Made by a program: the position numbers and the translations under genes. Shown one piece after another: positions 49,455 to 59,000 of a DNA stretch of 64,000 bases. Below the pieces are notes generated by a model that saw only the letters and a list, made by a program, of their open reading frames with translations, ran no database searches and was not told the DNA's origin. The stretch lies in contig NC_088954.1 in the NCBI RefSeq assembly GCF_010111755.1, forward strand, positions 62,001 to 126,000, written 5' to 3'. Origin of the DNA: Nakaseomyces glabratus. Its lineage: Eukaryota > Ascomycota > Saccharomycetes > Saccharomycetales > Saccharomycetaceae. The stretch's first letter is position 1. The number at the start of each line of letters is the position of its first letter.

Positions 49455-49777
49455 ATCACAGTAAAATCGATATAACTGATCACATGACCCATGAATGGAA
49501 ACCAATTGTTGCGCAAACCATTGAGTTACAATGTATGAATCATATGCGCATTGCAACCATAGAATTATATTCGATCAGTGACGGATCATGTAGAGACTAT
49601 AATAGTTTGTATTTTTAGGCTATATATTTAGAAAACATCAATACAATTCCTATCAATATTAGAGGTCAGAATTGCTTTTGATAATGGGTTTTTTATAATA
49701 TTATATTAATGACAGATAGAAAAATAAACATTCATTGTTAGTAGTAACTAAGGATAAAATGTTAAAAATGAATCCAC

Positions 49778-49948
49778 TTATCTGTACTTGTTGAAACCGA
49801 TGTCAGAGGCTCTTTCTCTGAAACATTGACGGCAGATGTTCAAGTCGTACTTTCTGATCAAACCGGTGTGGGAAGAGCAGACACGGCATTGACGAGAGCC
49901 CTTACCGAATCTTCTTGGGTGAGAGAACCAGACGTTTTCGTGAGCCAT
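49778..49948 (-). CDS. RPS29: 40S ribosomal protein S29 (uS14)
   Basis: Small zinc-ribbon protein of the 40S head. The ATG is at 49948 and the stop at 49778, giving 56 residues, the same length as S. cerevisiae Rps29. It starts [19 protein letters not shown] and carries the four zinc cysteines as CRVC and CRQC, ending GFNKYR. Codon bias is strong. It corresponds to the ohnologue pair YDL061C/YLR388W. A TACTAAC and GTATGT pair upstream on the same strand suggests an intron in the 5' UTR (see findings). Confidence 0.97.
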   Translation of the reverse strand: MAHENVWFSHPRRFGKGSRQCRVCSSHTGLIRKYDLNICRQCFRERASDIGFNKYR

Positions 49949-51572
49949 TTTTATCGACTATTCAAAAATATTTATAGTACTATCCATATTAGCCAATCGA
50001 ATACTAGACTTTATTTCAAATTTCAATATCCAGATGTTTTTCTTGGCAAGATGTGAATAACCATAAGGAAAACTTGTTAGTAAAAATAATTCCATCTATT
50101 AGATTTATAATTGTGACACGCCTTTTGTATTGATTAGTTTGACAATGAAATTGAATATCCTGTGACATAAATCCATTTCATAAAGCTACAATTTATTCAT
50201 CATTTTTCAAGCATAATTTCACCCCCACAATGTATCTATGATACAGTTTGAAATCGAACTGAAATGCTTTTAACTCATAATCTATACTCCATGCTTACTC
50301 ATTAGCTTGCAAAGCAATTTTACCAGTGACGCAACAAACCGGAAAGATAATAGCTTTAAACCGTAATAATTTCTTCTCAATTTCTGATTTCACTGGTTAC
50401 TAGGTCATCGGCCTTTCATATTTACCATTAACTTATGATTTCTGATTCTAATGATGCCTGTCAGGATATTTGATATTTAACCTACCCGAACATTCGTTAT
50501 TTCCACTCAACATGCCAACTCTAAAAAGTCATCAATACAGTGTCCTTCTCATAACTCATATTAGCACATACATTATTCTATTGTCTCAGTGGTGTGTCTT
50601 TTAACTGGTGAATACCAAATGAAAATAAACGCTGAGAAATCACTACCATCACTATTATACTTGTTTTACCAAAATTTCACCTATACCTTCCAACATTCCA
50701 AGGCTAATTCCAAGCTAGCTGAAGTCCACTGCCACAAACCTGTCTGACCCATTGCAAGCTTGACGCAACCCAACACCGAACCACCACCATCTCGTGAACT
50801 GAAAGTTCAGAGCTGGAACCCATGGTGAGGGCTCTAGTGCCACCAGCCAAGCCAACTGCCATTGGCTCTTCTGCCTACAGCATATGGCAGACTCCTTCTG
50901 GGAACAGATTGCTATCCTCACCGGCACCTCTACTACCACAAGCCACCGACCTCTAACCACTGGCAGTCTCTGGTAGTGAAGCATTCGTTAGCCTACAAGA
51001 GTAACAGTTTACTGGGATAGTCTCGCAATTGTGAACTCTCCAATGACCAGTTCGTAGGACCAAAGGGTAGGATGGCACAGCCATTGAGTATCTACAAAAG
51101 TTCCCTTGCCCACTCTGTGTTACACCCAAAATGGCATTGTCGTAATCACGCGAAGTGCCTTCAGCCATTATTTTTCAAGTTTCTTACGTCCTCCATAAAT
51201 GTACAGGTGTTAAGGAGTAATGTACGGATGTAAAGAAAGTGACAGTCACAAGAAAAGTTTTCCAAACGGATGTCATTTTCACATCATTCTGACGAACATT
51301 TCAGTTTTTTTTTTAATGCAATTTTTGCGATGAGCTTACTCGATGAGCATCGAATTGGCACTAGTATTGTTTACATACCATAACCTTACTGTTCTGCGGG
51401 CGCAGAGTTAGTAGTTTGATTTGCTCGATTTGAGCTGTAAATACATATGTAAGTATTGTCTTGACAAATTCTTAGGTTATATTTCTTAGGAGAAGAACTT
51501 TAGTGTCTAGAGTTAGTAGATAGGAAATATTAAACTTACAAGCAAATCAACCTTTCAAATAAAGGACTTGAG
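49949..51572. promoter_or_regulatory. RPS29-TSR1 divergent intergenic region
   Basis: 1.6 kb between divergent genes. The RPS29 side (49949-50600) is AT-rich and holds the possible 5'-UTR intron signals. Bases 50700-51170 form an island of markedly higher GC with short inverted repeats, for example TGAACT/AGTTCA near 50795-50810. The TSR1 side carries PAC (51327-51334) and a near copy (51341-51348). Two overlapping reverse ORFs in the island (50715-50984, 50953-51168) resemble nothing I know. Confidence 0.55.
51327..51334 (+). promoter_or_regulatory. PAC motif GCGATGAG upstream of TSR1
   Basis: Exact PAC core 246 bp upstream of the TSR1 ATG, with TCGATGAG 13 bp further on. TSR1 is a ribosome-biogenesis gene. 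Confidence 0.65.
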
Positions 51573-53993
51573 ATGGCAGGCCACTCCCACAGATCATCTG
51601 TTAAGAATGGGCATAAAGCCTTTAAATCGAGGCATTCATCCAAGAATGCCTTAAAGAGAGCTAACAAGGGTAAGGTTGAAAGAGAAAGTATAGGTACTGG
51701 TAGACCAATTAAGAATGCTTCCAAACTTCAAAGAAGAAACAAAGCTAAACAATTGAGAGCCCAGAAAATATTAGATACTTTACAGATTAGAAAACTGTTT
51801 GAAGGTTCTAATGGGGCCGAGAAGATCATAACTGTAATTCCTCTAACTGAGGATGTTGACGCCCATGATATCATAACCAAGATTTTGAGTTCAGCTGATC
51901 TTGATGAACAAACTTTATCTCAGTTTGTGCCTCAGGGAATGCCAAATTCTGCTTTTGTTAAGGATATCCACATTAAGAAATTTAAATCAAACTTGAAATT
52001 CATTGTTCCAGACATGTCCAACTTTTTGAACATTTTAGATGCTTCAAAGGTTGCAGATTTCACAATTTTTGGGCTCAGTGGTACCTCCGAAGTTGACTCA
52101 GAATTTGGTGAACAAGTTATTCGTGCTTTGGAATTACAAGGTATAGCATCTTACATTGGTGTGGTATCTAATCTATCTCAGGTACACCCAAAGGAGAAAT
52201 TTCAACTAGATGTTAAACAGTCCTTAGAAAGTTATTTCAAGCATTTCTTTCCAAATGAAGACAAAATATACAACCTGGAGAAGCCATCTGACTCATTAAT
52301 TGCATTAAGAACACTTTGTCAAAAGTTTCCAAGGGGTGTCACCTGGAGGGATAATAGAGGTTACATGGTTGCCAACAACATCGACTTTATTGACAGTGAA
52401 ACCCAACCTGATGTCGGTGATCTAGTTATCAGTGGTACAGTACGTGGTTGTGGATTCAACTCTGATAGACTTATCCATATTCCAGGCTTAGGTGATTTCC
52501 AAGTGAATAAAATCGAAAGGATAGCCGCCAGTACCAGAAAAACTAAAAAAGATGCTGATGAGCTCGATGAGATCAGTTCGTTACTGGAAAACTCATTTGC
52601 TGCTACTTCGGAACAAGACACCTTAGATGAATATGCTCCTGTCGATATGGAATTTGAAGATATGTCTGATGAAGATGAATTTGAATACAGTAATCTAAAA
52701 GCTGCGAGGTACGACGATCACGGTTTTCTACCTGGCAGAGAACAACAATCAAAGAAATATAAAATTCCAAAAGGTACTTCAGAATATCAGGCCAAATGGT
52801 ATCTTGAAGATGTTGTGGAGGTAGATGATGATGAAGAGCTAGAACCAGATCACGAAGAGACCGCTATGGATGATATGGATATGGATGAGGCCGTTGATGA
52901 ATATGCTCACGAGGGATTCAATGATGAAATGGAAGACGACTTTACTGATGCTAAGACGACTACCGAAGATTTATTTGTGGAATTGTCACCAGAGGAAGAA
53001 GAACGTCAATTGAGAGAATATCGTGCTTTGGAAAAGGAGGACCGAGAATTCCCCGATGAAATTGAACTAGAGCCTACCCAATCTGCTATTGAGGCATTGA
53101 AGTATTATAGAGGTTTGAAAAACCTATACAACTGTGTCTGGGATGTCGAAGAAAGAGATCCTCGTACACCACAGGAGTGGAACAGATTATTGAGAATTGG
53201 TAACTACAAAAATACTAAGAACAGACTACAGAAAGAGGCTGTCAAGACAGCACAAGTAGTTGCAGGCGATAGAATCAAGCTACATATAAACTTTCCTAAG
53301 AATTTACTATCTAAGGTTAACGATCCTTCGATCATATCATTCCCTGTGTACGGTTTGCTAAGGCACGAACATAAGAATGCTATGGTGAACTTCAGCATTC
53401 AAAGATGGGAAGAATATGAAGATCCTGTACCATCTAAGGAGACTTTATTGGTACAATATGGTGCGAGAAGATATGCTATTCAACCTTTGTTTTCAGGGGA
53501 TGCCAACAGTTCAAACAATGTGCACAAGTATGATAGATTTTTACATCCTGAAACGGCATCAGTGGCGACTTGTATTGCACCTGTTGATTTCACTCAGTCA
53601 CCTGCTATTTTCTTCAAGCCTTCTTCGACAGACAGAAAGGGCATAGAATTGGTTGGCCAAGGTACTTTCATGAACGCAGACCACACAAGAGTATTAGCAA
53701 AGAGAGCAATCCTAACAGGTCATCCATTCAGATTCCACAAGAAGGTTGTCACTGTCAGATACATGTTTTTCAGACCAGAGGATGTCGAGTGGTTTAAATC
53801 TATCCCATTGTTCACAAAAACTGGTAGATCTGGTTTCATCAAAGAAAGTTTGGGTACACATGGTTACTTCAAAGCTACCTTTGACGGTAAATTATCTGCA
53901 CAAGACGTTGTCGCTATGTCTTTGTACAAGCGTATGTGGCCTAGACCTTCCATTCCATGGAATGGAGAGAGCATTGAAGAAATTCAAGACTAA
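51573..53993 (+). CDS. TSR1: Pre-40S ribosome maturation factor Tsr1
   Basis: Tsr1 is a GTPase-like but catalytically inactive factor on cytoplasmic pre-40S particles, where it blocks premature subunit joining. The 806-residue protein (S. cerevisiae 788) begins with the basic [24 protein letters not shown], then an AARP2CN-type region and translation-factor-like domains. A strongly acidic linker (about 345-490, rich in D/E) is followed by the conserved C-terminal domain, with [22 protein letters not shown] beginning near residue 510 and the C-terminal [19 protein letters not shown] stretch ([14 protein letters not shown]) near 728. PAC upstream and a Puf4-type site downstream agree with ribosome-biogenesis control. 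Position matches YDL060W. Confidence 0.96.
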   Translation: MAGHSHRSSVKNGHKAFKSRHSSKNALKRANKGKVERESIGTGRPIKNASKLQRRNKAKQLRAQKILDTLQIRKLFEGSNGAEKIITVIPLTEDVDAHDIITKILSSADLDEQTLSQFVPQGMPNSAFVKDIHIKKFKSNLKFIVPDMSNFLNILDASKVADFTIFGLSGTSEVDSEFGEQVIRALELQGIASYIGVVSNLSQVHPKEKFQLDVKQSLESYFKHFFPNEDKIYNLEKPSDSLIALRTLCQKFPRGVTWRDNRGYMVANNIDFIDSETQPDVGDLVISGTVRGCGFNSDRLIHIPGLGDFQVNKIERIAASTRKTKKDADELDEISSLLENSFAATSEQDTLDEYAPVDMEFEDMSDEDEFEYSNLKAARYDDHGFLPGREQQSKKYKIPKGTSEYQAKWYLEDVVEVDDDEELEPDHEETAMDDMDMDEAVDEYAHEGFNDEMEDDFTDAKTTTEDLFVELSPEEEERQLREYRALEKEDREFPDEIELEPTQSAIEALKYYRGLKNLYNCVWDVEERDPRTPQEWNRLLRIGNYKNTKNRLQKEAVKTAQVVAGDRIKLHINFPKNLLSKVNDPSIISFPVYGLLRHEHKNAMVNFSIQRWEEYEDPVPSKETLLVQYGARRYAIQPLFSGDANSSNNVHKYDRFLHPETASVATCIAPVDFTQSPAIFFKPSSTDRKGIELVGQGTFMNADHTRVLAKRAILTGHPFRFHKKVVTVRYMFFRPEDVEWFKSIPLFTKTGRSGFIKESLGTHGYFKATFDGKLSAQDVVAMSLYKRMWPRPSIPWNGESIEEIQD

Positions 53994-54299
53994 TTATAGC
54001 GATAATATAATCATTAGGAAATAATTTATTCTGCATTGTACATTATATATAATCATACAATAATATCTGGGTATTGATATTTAACTTTCTTGTTTACTGC
54101 TATATATTATGATAACCTAAAGTGATCACGTATCTTTTGATTAACGTTTTGGGGAGGACAAACGCTATTATTTAAAAATGCATAACACTATCATTATCAT
54201 TAATTACGCCAAAATATAGATATATCTAACATTTTATGTAAGCTTAAGCTTCATGTATTGTCTAATAGAACATTAAACTACACATTTGGAAACCATTTC
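53994..54299. other. Convergent TSR1-RAD59 spacer
   Basis: About 300 bp with two 3' ends, AT-rich; it includes the Puf4-type site 54037-54045 in the TSR1 3' region. Confidence 0.5.
54037..54045 (+). promoter_or_regulatory. Puf4-type 3'-UTR site UGUACAUUA
   Basis: TGTACATTA matches UGUAHAWUA, 44 nt past the TSR1 stop. Puf4 preferentially binds ribosome-biogenesis mRNAs in S. cerevisiae. Confidence 0.5.
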
Positions 54300-54938
54300 C
54301 TATATTTTTTGAGCCTTAGAACCATATAAACCATCAACATAAAAGTCATTTTTGGTTTTTAATTCATGCTCAAGGATTATCTTTTCAAAACTTAGGAGGG
54401 CTTTCTTCAAGGCATCGTTGACCGCTTCTTTCTTAGCTTTATTGAAACTTTCAATTTTCGAAGGCGTTGTAGCTCTACTAAAGCCCGTCATTCTGGTGTT
54501 AGTCCCGTCCTTCAAGGTCACTTTCACACTTGCCTCTGCTATAACGGTATATCTATCCGCAAGAGCTCCTGTACCACCACCACTGTCCGCACTGATTTTG
54601 TCGGCAATACTAATAGATGATGTCGATCCAGGGAACCCGTCCTTGGTCTCCACAAACTCAATATCAGTTTTCCACCCGTCAAAGCCGAACACTTCGTTCG
54701 CAAACCCGACCAGGACATGTCTCGGTATCAGCTTCGATAAGTTGTGCTTCCCATACCTATTACTATGATATATCTGATACGTGTAGCGCTCGATCTTCGA
54801 CTGCAGCACCCCGATCCGCTGCACAGACCACTCACTAGCAGGCCGCCCATCCCAGTCCTCAACAAACACTATATCACCGACTTCAACACCGGGCCCTGAA
54901 CTGTACACAGCGCCCTCATACGTGACTTTACCATCCAT
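54300..54938 (-). CDS. RAD59: Recombination protein Rad59
   Basis: Rad59 is a Rad52-family single-strand-annealing protein that assists Rad52 in recombination and break-induced repair. The start is the ATG at 54938; the codon before it is GTG. The 212-residue product (S. cerevisiae 238) carries the Rad52/22 fold: EWSVQRIGVLQSKIERYTYQIYHSNRYGKHNLSK from about residue 35, then LVGFANEVFGFDGWKTDIEF and, later, KKEAVNDALKKALLSFEKII. It lacks the Rad51- and RPA-binding C-terminus of Rad52, which with the length and position (YDL059C) identifies it as Rad59. A G10/C10 run lies only about 30 bp upstream of the start. Confidence 0.94.
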   Translation of the reverse strand: MDGKVTYEGAVYSSGPGVEVGDIVFVEDWDGRPASEWSVQRIGVLQSKIERYTYQIYHSNRYGKHNLSKLIPRHVLVGFANEVFGFDGWKTDIEFVETKDGFPGSTSSISIADKISADSGGGTGALADRYTVIAEASVKVTLKDGTNTRMTGFSRATTPSKIESFNKAKKEAVNDALKKALLSFEKIILEHELKTKNDFYVDGLYGSKAQKI

Positions 54939-55127
54939 CACCTTCGCACAAATATATAAACAACCAATGGGGGGGGGGATTTCTACCGTGCTTTAATCCT
55001 ATAAACGCAGTTAACTCTATCGCAAGGACATCTGAGAACACAACTTAAGCAAACAAGAAAACCCAGCTAAAGCAAACCTAAGCTTATATAACAGCTAGTC
55101 ACAGCCAATGGCAGATAGCTAATGGTT

Positions 55128-55135
55128 TTAGGGTT
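55128..55135 (-). promoter_or_regulatory. Tbf1-type site TTAGGGTT
   Basis: Reverse complement of ARCCCTAA, part of an inverted pair with the site at 55154, 190 bp upstream of the RAD59 start. Confidence 0.55.
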
Positions 55136-55153
55136 CAGGTAAAAGATCAATAT

Positions 55154-55161
55154 AGCCCTAA
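55154..55161 (+). promoter_or_regulatory. Tbf1-type site AGCCCTAA
   Basis: Full match to ARCCCTAA, 18 bp from the oppositely oriented copy. Paired Tbf1 sites are typical of yeast snoRNA promoters, though Tbf1 also serves protein genes. Confidence 0.55.
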
Positions 55162-55276
55162 ACCAAACCCTCTCAGCAATAGTGCTAATAACCCAAAAGT
55201 TCCTATAGCTTGTACGTAGTACTCTGTGCACAGAGAGATGACTTTCCCGCTCAAAATAGAACTGAATCAGTGTGAA

Positions 55277-55314
55277 GGGCTCTTGCTTCCACCTTCAAAT
55301 GTGGTAGTTAGCCC
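55277..55314 (+). other. Two-part hairpin, H/ACA-like candidate
   Basis: A GGGCT/AGCCC lower stem and a CCAC/GTGG upper stem are separated by a 7x5 internal loop, with ACA starting at 55322. ATAGAA (55255-55260), an H-box-like ANANNA sequence, precedes it. The shape resembles the 3' half of an H/ACA snoRNA, but the stems are short and the ACA is somewhat far away. No target was checked. Confidence 0.25.
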
Positions 55315-56070
55315 ACTTTTGACACAGTTGCTGCGTGATCGAGAAATATCACCGGAATTTTGTTCTGCAATAACGAAAAACACCGAGCCTTAGAAAGTAA
55401 CGGAGACAAGTCTTTCCTCGACCCCTACCCATTCATCTCCCAGCACATGACATTCTTATTAACTCTATCCACAACCACCACAATTTATTTCTTCTTTTTG
55501 ACGTGAAATGAACTTGCCTCTTGCTTTTTACTGTGCCACTTTGAACATTACGGGCAGTTGAAGCGATTGCTATAAGATCATGTGCGATTTACACTTTTCC
55601 CTTTTTTTCTTTTTTTTTCAGTTTTAAGTCTTCGTTGTTGTGTATTTACATGTGATATAGCGTATAGTATTATATCCAGGCGTGTAGAATTATATTAGGC
55701 GTGATCCAGACTAATATCACAATGTACGTGAGTTTCGCGTGTCCTCTCTCTGTTATCTCTCTGTAGGTCGATCTTTCTCCAGCTCGTTGGGCTCGGCGGT
55801 TCTTTTTTTCTCCCCCCTCTCTCTTGGAATCGCTTCTTGTCGTTCTTGGCGCGCAGATCTCAGCGGCTAATTATACAATTGACTTCTTAACGCCAGCTAT
55901 TACTTACTAGTGTTCTTGGAAGTATAGTAAGGATTTCGTTCCCATTGTCTGCGGTCTTTCTATTGCCTTTAGGAGAAATCGGCAGGAGAGAAGGAGTGAG
56001 AAAGAATACAGGAACTGGTATTTAGCTCAATTGAAGTGGTTAAAGTGACTTGAAGTGATTTGAAAGGAAT

Positions 56071-59000
56071 ATGGACATTATACAAGGGCTGATCCAGCCG
56101 CCAAAGGTTCAGTCTGCTGATGAGACGATCCCGACGCTGTGTGATAGAGTGGAGAACTCTACGCTTCTGAGCGACAGAAGGTCCGCAGTGCTCGCATTGA
56201 AGTCGTTCAGCAGACAGTACAGGGAGACCGTGATCGCGTCAGGACTGAAACCTCTGCTGAACACCATGAGCAGGGACAATATTGACGACGACTTGGTCAA
56301 GGCCGTGCTTGAGACGTTGCTGATCCTGTTCATTCGAGGTGACGGAGACGACGACTTGACGAGAAACTGGATATCGTTGCACTCAAGGGCGCGCAACGGT
56401 AAATACCCTTCGCCATTGGTCATGAAACAGGAGGAGGAACAAGTCGATCAGTTTTCACTGTGGATTGCAGACGCATTGACGCAATCAGAGGACTTGTTGA
56501 AACTGATCATAGAACTCCTGGAGTCTGAGAATTTTCACATCAAGCTGTACACAATCCAATTGCTGGAAGCTGTTCTTGTGGCTAGACCTTCCAGGGCCAG
56601 AAACGCCATGATAAACTCCCCAACTTGCATATCTACACTTGTGGCATTACTTGACGATATACACGAACCCATAAGAGACGAATCAATTCTACTTTTGATG
56701 GCTGTGGTTAATGATTCGCCACATATACAAAAACTAGTGGCTTTTGAAAACATCTTCGAAAGATTATTCAATATTATACAAGAAGAAGGTGGTCTTAGAG
56801 GATCATTAGTAGTAAATGATTGTTTATCCCTAATCAATAACATTCTGAAGTACAATATCTCAAACCAAACTTTATTCTTAGAGACAGGCAATTTACCAAA
56901 ACTTGCGCTGTTGTTAAACGAACCTATATCAGAAAAGGAAGAATTCTTTTGGAACGATCAGCGTATCAATAATGTGAAGACCGTTTTAGATATAGTCAGC
57001 CTCACAGTGGAAGCAGGAACTACTGTAGTGAAACAACATCAAGCCGCCTTACTTGATTCCCACATTTTATTGGTCGTATTGAGAATAGCTTTCTTCCACA
57101 CTATCCCAAAAAAGGTTCGTGCTACAGCTTTGATGGTAGCAGCCGATATGATTAAAGACAATGAATACGCACAAACTGAATTTGGAAACATTGATGTTCC
57201 TTATTTTGACCCATCACTGGCAAGTGATACACAATTTGATAATAGCCACTTAGTTCCAGTGGTTGAATTATTAATCAACTGGGCCTTATATGCAAATTCG
57301 ATACACACATTTGACACAAGGGTTGCTGCAAGCAATCTTTTAAAAGCTTATCTATCCAATAACTTAGGACTTCAGAAACAGTTCTTAGAAAGACAAATTT
57401 CTGCATTCAAAGAAATTGAAAAAGGCAGTAAAGTTGATGGTTTAAAGGCCAACCTGCTGGAAGCCATATTAATTTACGATGCGGATTTGAAATTAAATCC
57501 ATACAAACTTTACTTCTCTACTGATATTCTCATGTATCTATTCGAGCACGACAACGAAGGCAATGCCGAACTTAGAGAGCTATTAAGATCAATCAAACTC
57601 GGTACAGCGATTGAAGACGAGGAACCATTGACTTCAATTCAGACAATAACAGAAATCGTTATTACATTTTTATCATGTGAAGATAAAAGAGTGCCAATAT
57701 TTTATCTTTCGTTCCTAGCATATTGGCTGTTTGCAGACTTTTCTGCCGTAAATGATTTCCTTTCTGCAAAGGAAAACATTCATTCTTTACTGGACTTCTC
57801 ACATCAAATAGAAGACGAAGATGTTACTGTAAAATGTTTAATTACTATATTGCTAGGTATAGCATTCGAGTTTTCATCTAAATCATCTCCAATCCCTAGA
57901 TTGGAATATTTTGATATTGTATCAAACTCTATTGGTAGAGACAATTACACATCCAGAGTCAAACAATTCAAAGAAAAATCATTGTTTTCAAAATCTCAAA
58001 TTGAAATCGATATGTTTAATCCTCCGTTAGACGATACAGGCCTTCCAAAAATCTATTTCAATGAGTATTTCACAATTTTATTCAAAGAAAACTTCTATAG
58101 AATACTCAGATGTTTCTATCATGATCCTACCGATGAGCCAATTGCAATCGTTTCCTTTGAAGCTTTCGAAGAAGTCCAAAACCAATGCACTTCCTTGAAG
58201 TCTCATCTTTCAGAGTTGGAAATACAGTCGAGTGAAAAACGTTCCCAGTTGGAGAAACAGATAAAGTCGCTAACCTCCAATTTTGAGGCCAGTGAACAGC
58301 TAAAGAAAGAGTTGGAAGACAAATTAAGCACCATCTCGGAGAAACAACAAACACTAGAATCTGAATACGAGGAGAAAAAGAAAGAACTTGCCGAAATCAC
58401 AGCGAATAACACCAGCTTGGAACAACTTAATACACAAAAAGAAAAACTAACTGAAGAGTTGAAGAAGCAGTTAGCTGACACCAAAGAGAAGCTTACACAA
58501 ATGGAGAAGCAAGTTAAAGAACTGTCAGAACATAAGGAAAAAAACGAACAAGGCATCAATAAGATGAATCGAGATCTGTTTTCCTTACAGAGGGAAAAAC
58601 AGAAGCTGGAAGAAGATAACAAACAATCGAAGAAAGATCTAGAAAAGACGAAGAATGATTTTACTAAACAGGAAACAAAGTTGAAAGATCAAATCAAGGC
58701 AAAAGAAATACTGATCAAAGAAACAACTGAAAAATTGAATGAGGCTACTACCCAATCCAAGGAATATCATGATAAAATTCAAAATATAACTTCTGAAATG
58801 AATGAATGGCAAGCTAAATATAAGAGTCATGATACATTTGTTGCAAAGTTAACTGAAAAACTAAAAGCTCTGGCAACAAGTTTCAAAGAATTGCAAGCGG
58901 AGAGAGATACTATCAAGTCTGAACTTGAAAAAATAACTCAAGAAAGAGATACAAATATCGCCGCTATTACTTCCGAGAAGAAATCTTTGGAAGAACTTTA

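Larger units (their letters stand above)
49286..49777. promoter_or_regulatory. SYO1 promoter with PAC, RRPE and an inverted repeat
   Basis: 490 bp between reverse-strand genes. Two PAC motifs flank an 11-bp perfect inverted repeat and an RRPE. The rest is AT-rich RPS29 3' sequence, with one TTGCGCAA palindrome near 49509-49516. Confidence 0.7.
54939..56070. promoter_or_regulatory. RAD59-USO1 divergent region with inverted Tbf1 sites
   Basis: 1.13 kb. From the RAD59 side: a G10 run (54969-54978), inverted Tbf1-type sites (55128-55135 and 55154-55161), a perfect CTCTGTGCACAGAG palindrome (55222-55235), and a two-part hairpin (55277-55314) followed by ACA. Closer to USO1 are T-rich tracts (55590-55620) and CT-rich sequence (55740-55830). 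A small RNA gene could lie at 55190-55330. Confidence 0.5.

Noticed and set aside
49286..49777. snR34 downstream of RPS29, by analogy with S. cerevisiae RPS29A
   Set aside because: I recall snR34 near RPS29A, but no H/ACA-type pair of hairpins with H and ACA boxes could be drawn here.
50953..51168. 71-codon reverse ORF with an ATG in the GC-rich island
   Set aside because: No known relatives and overlaps a second ORF in another frame; length is what chance allows in GC-richer sequence. Noted under the island finding only.
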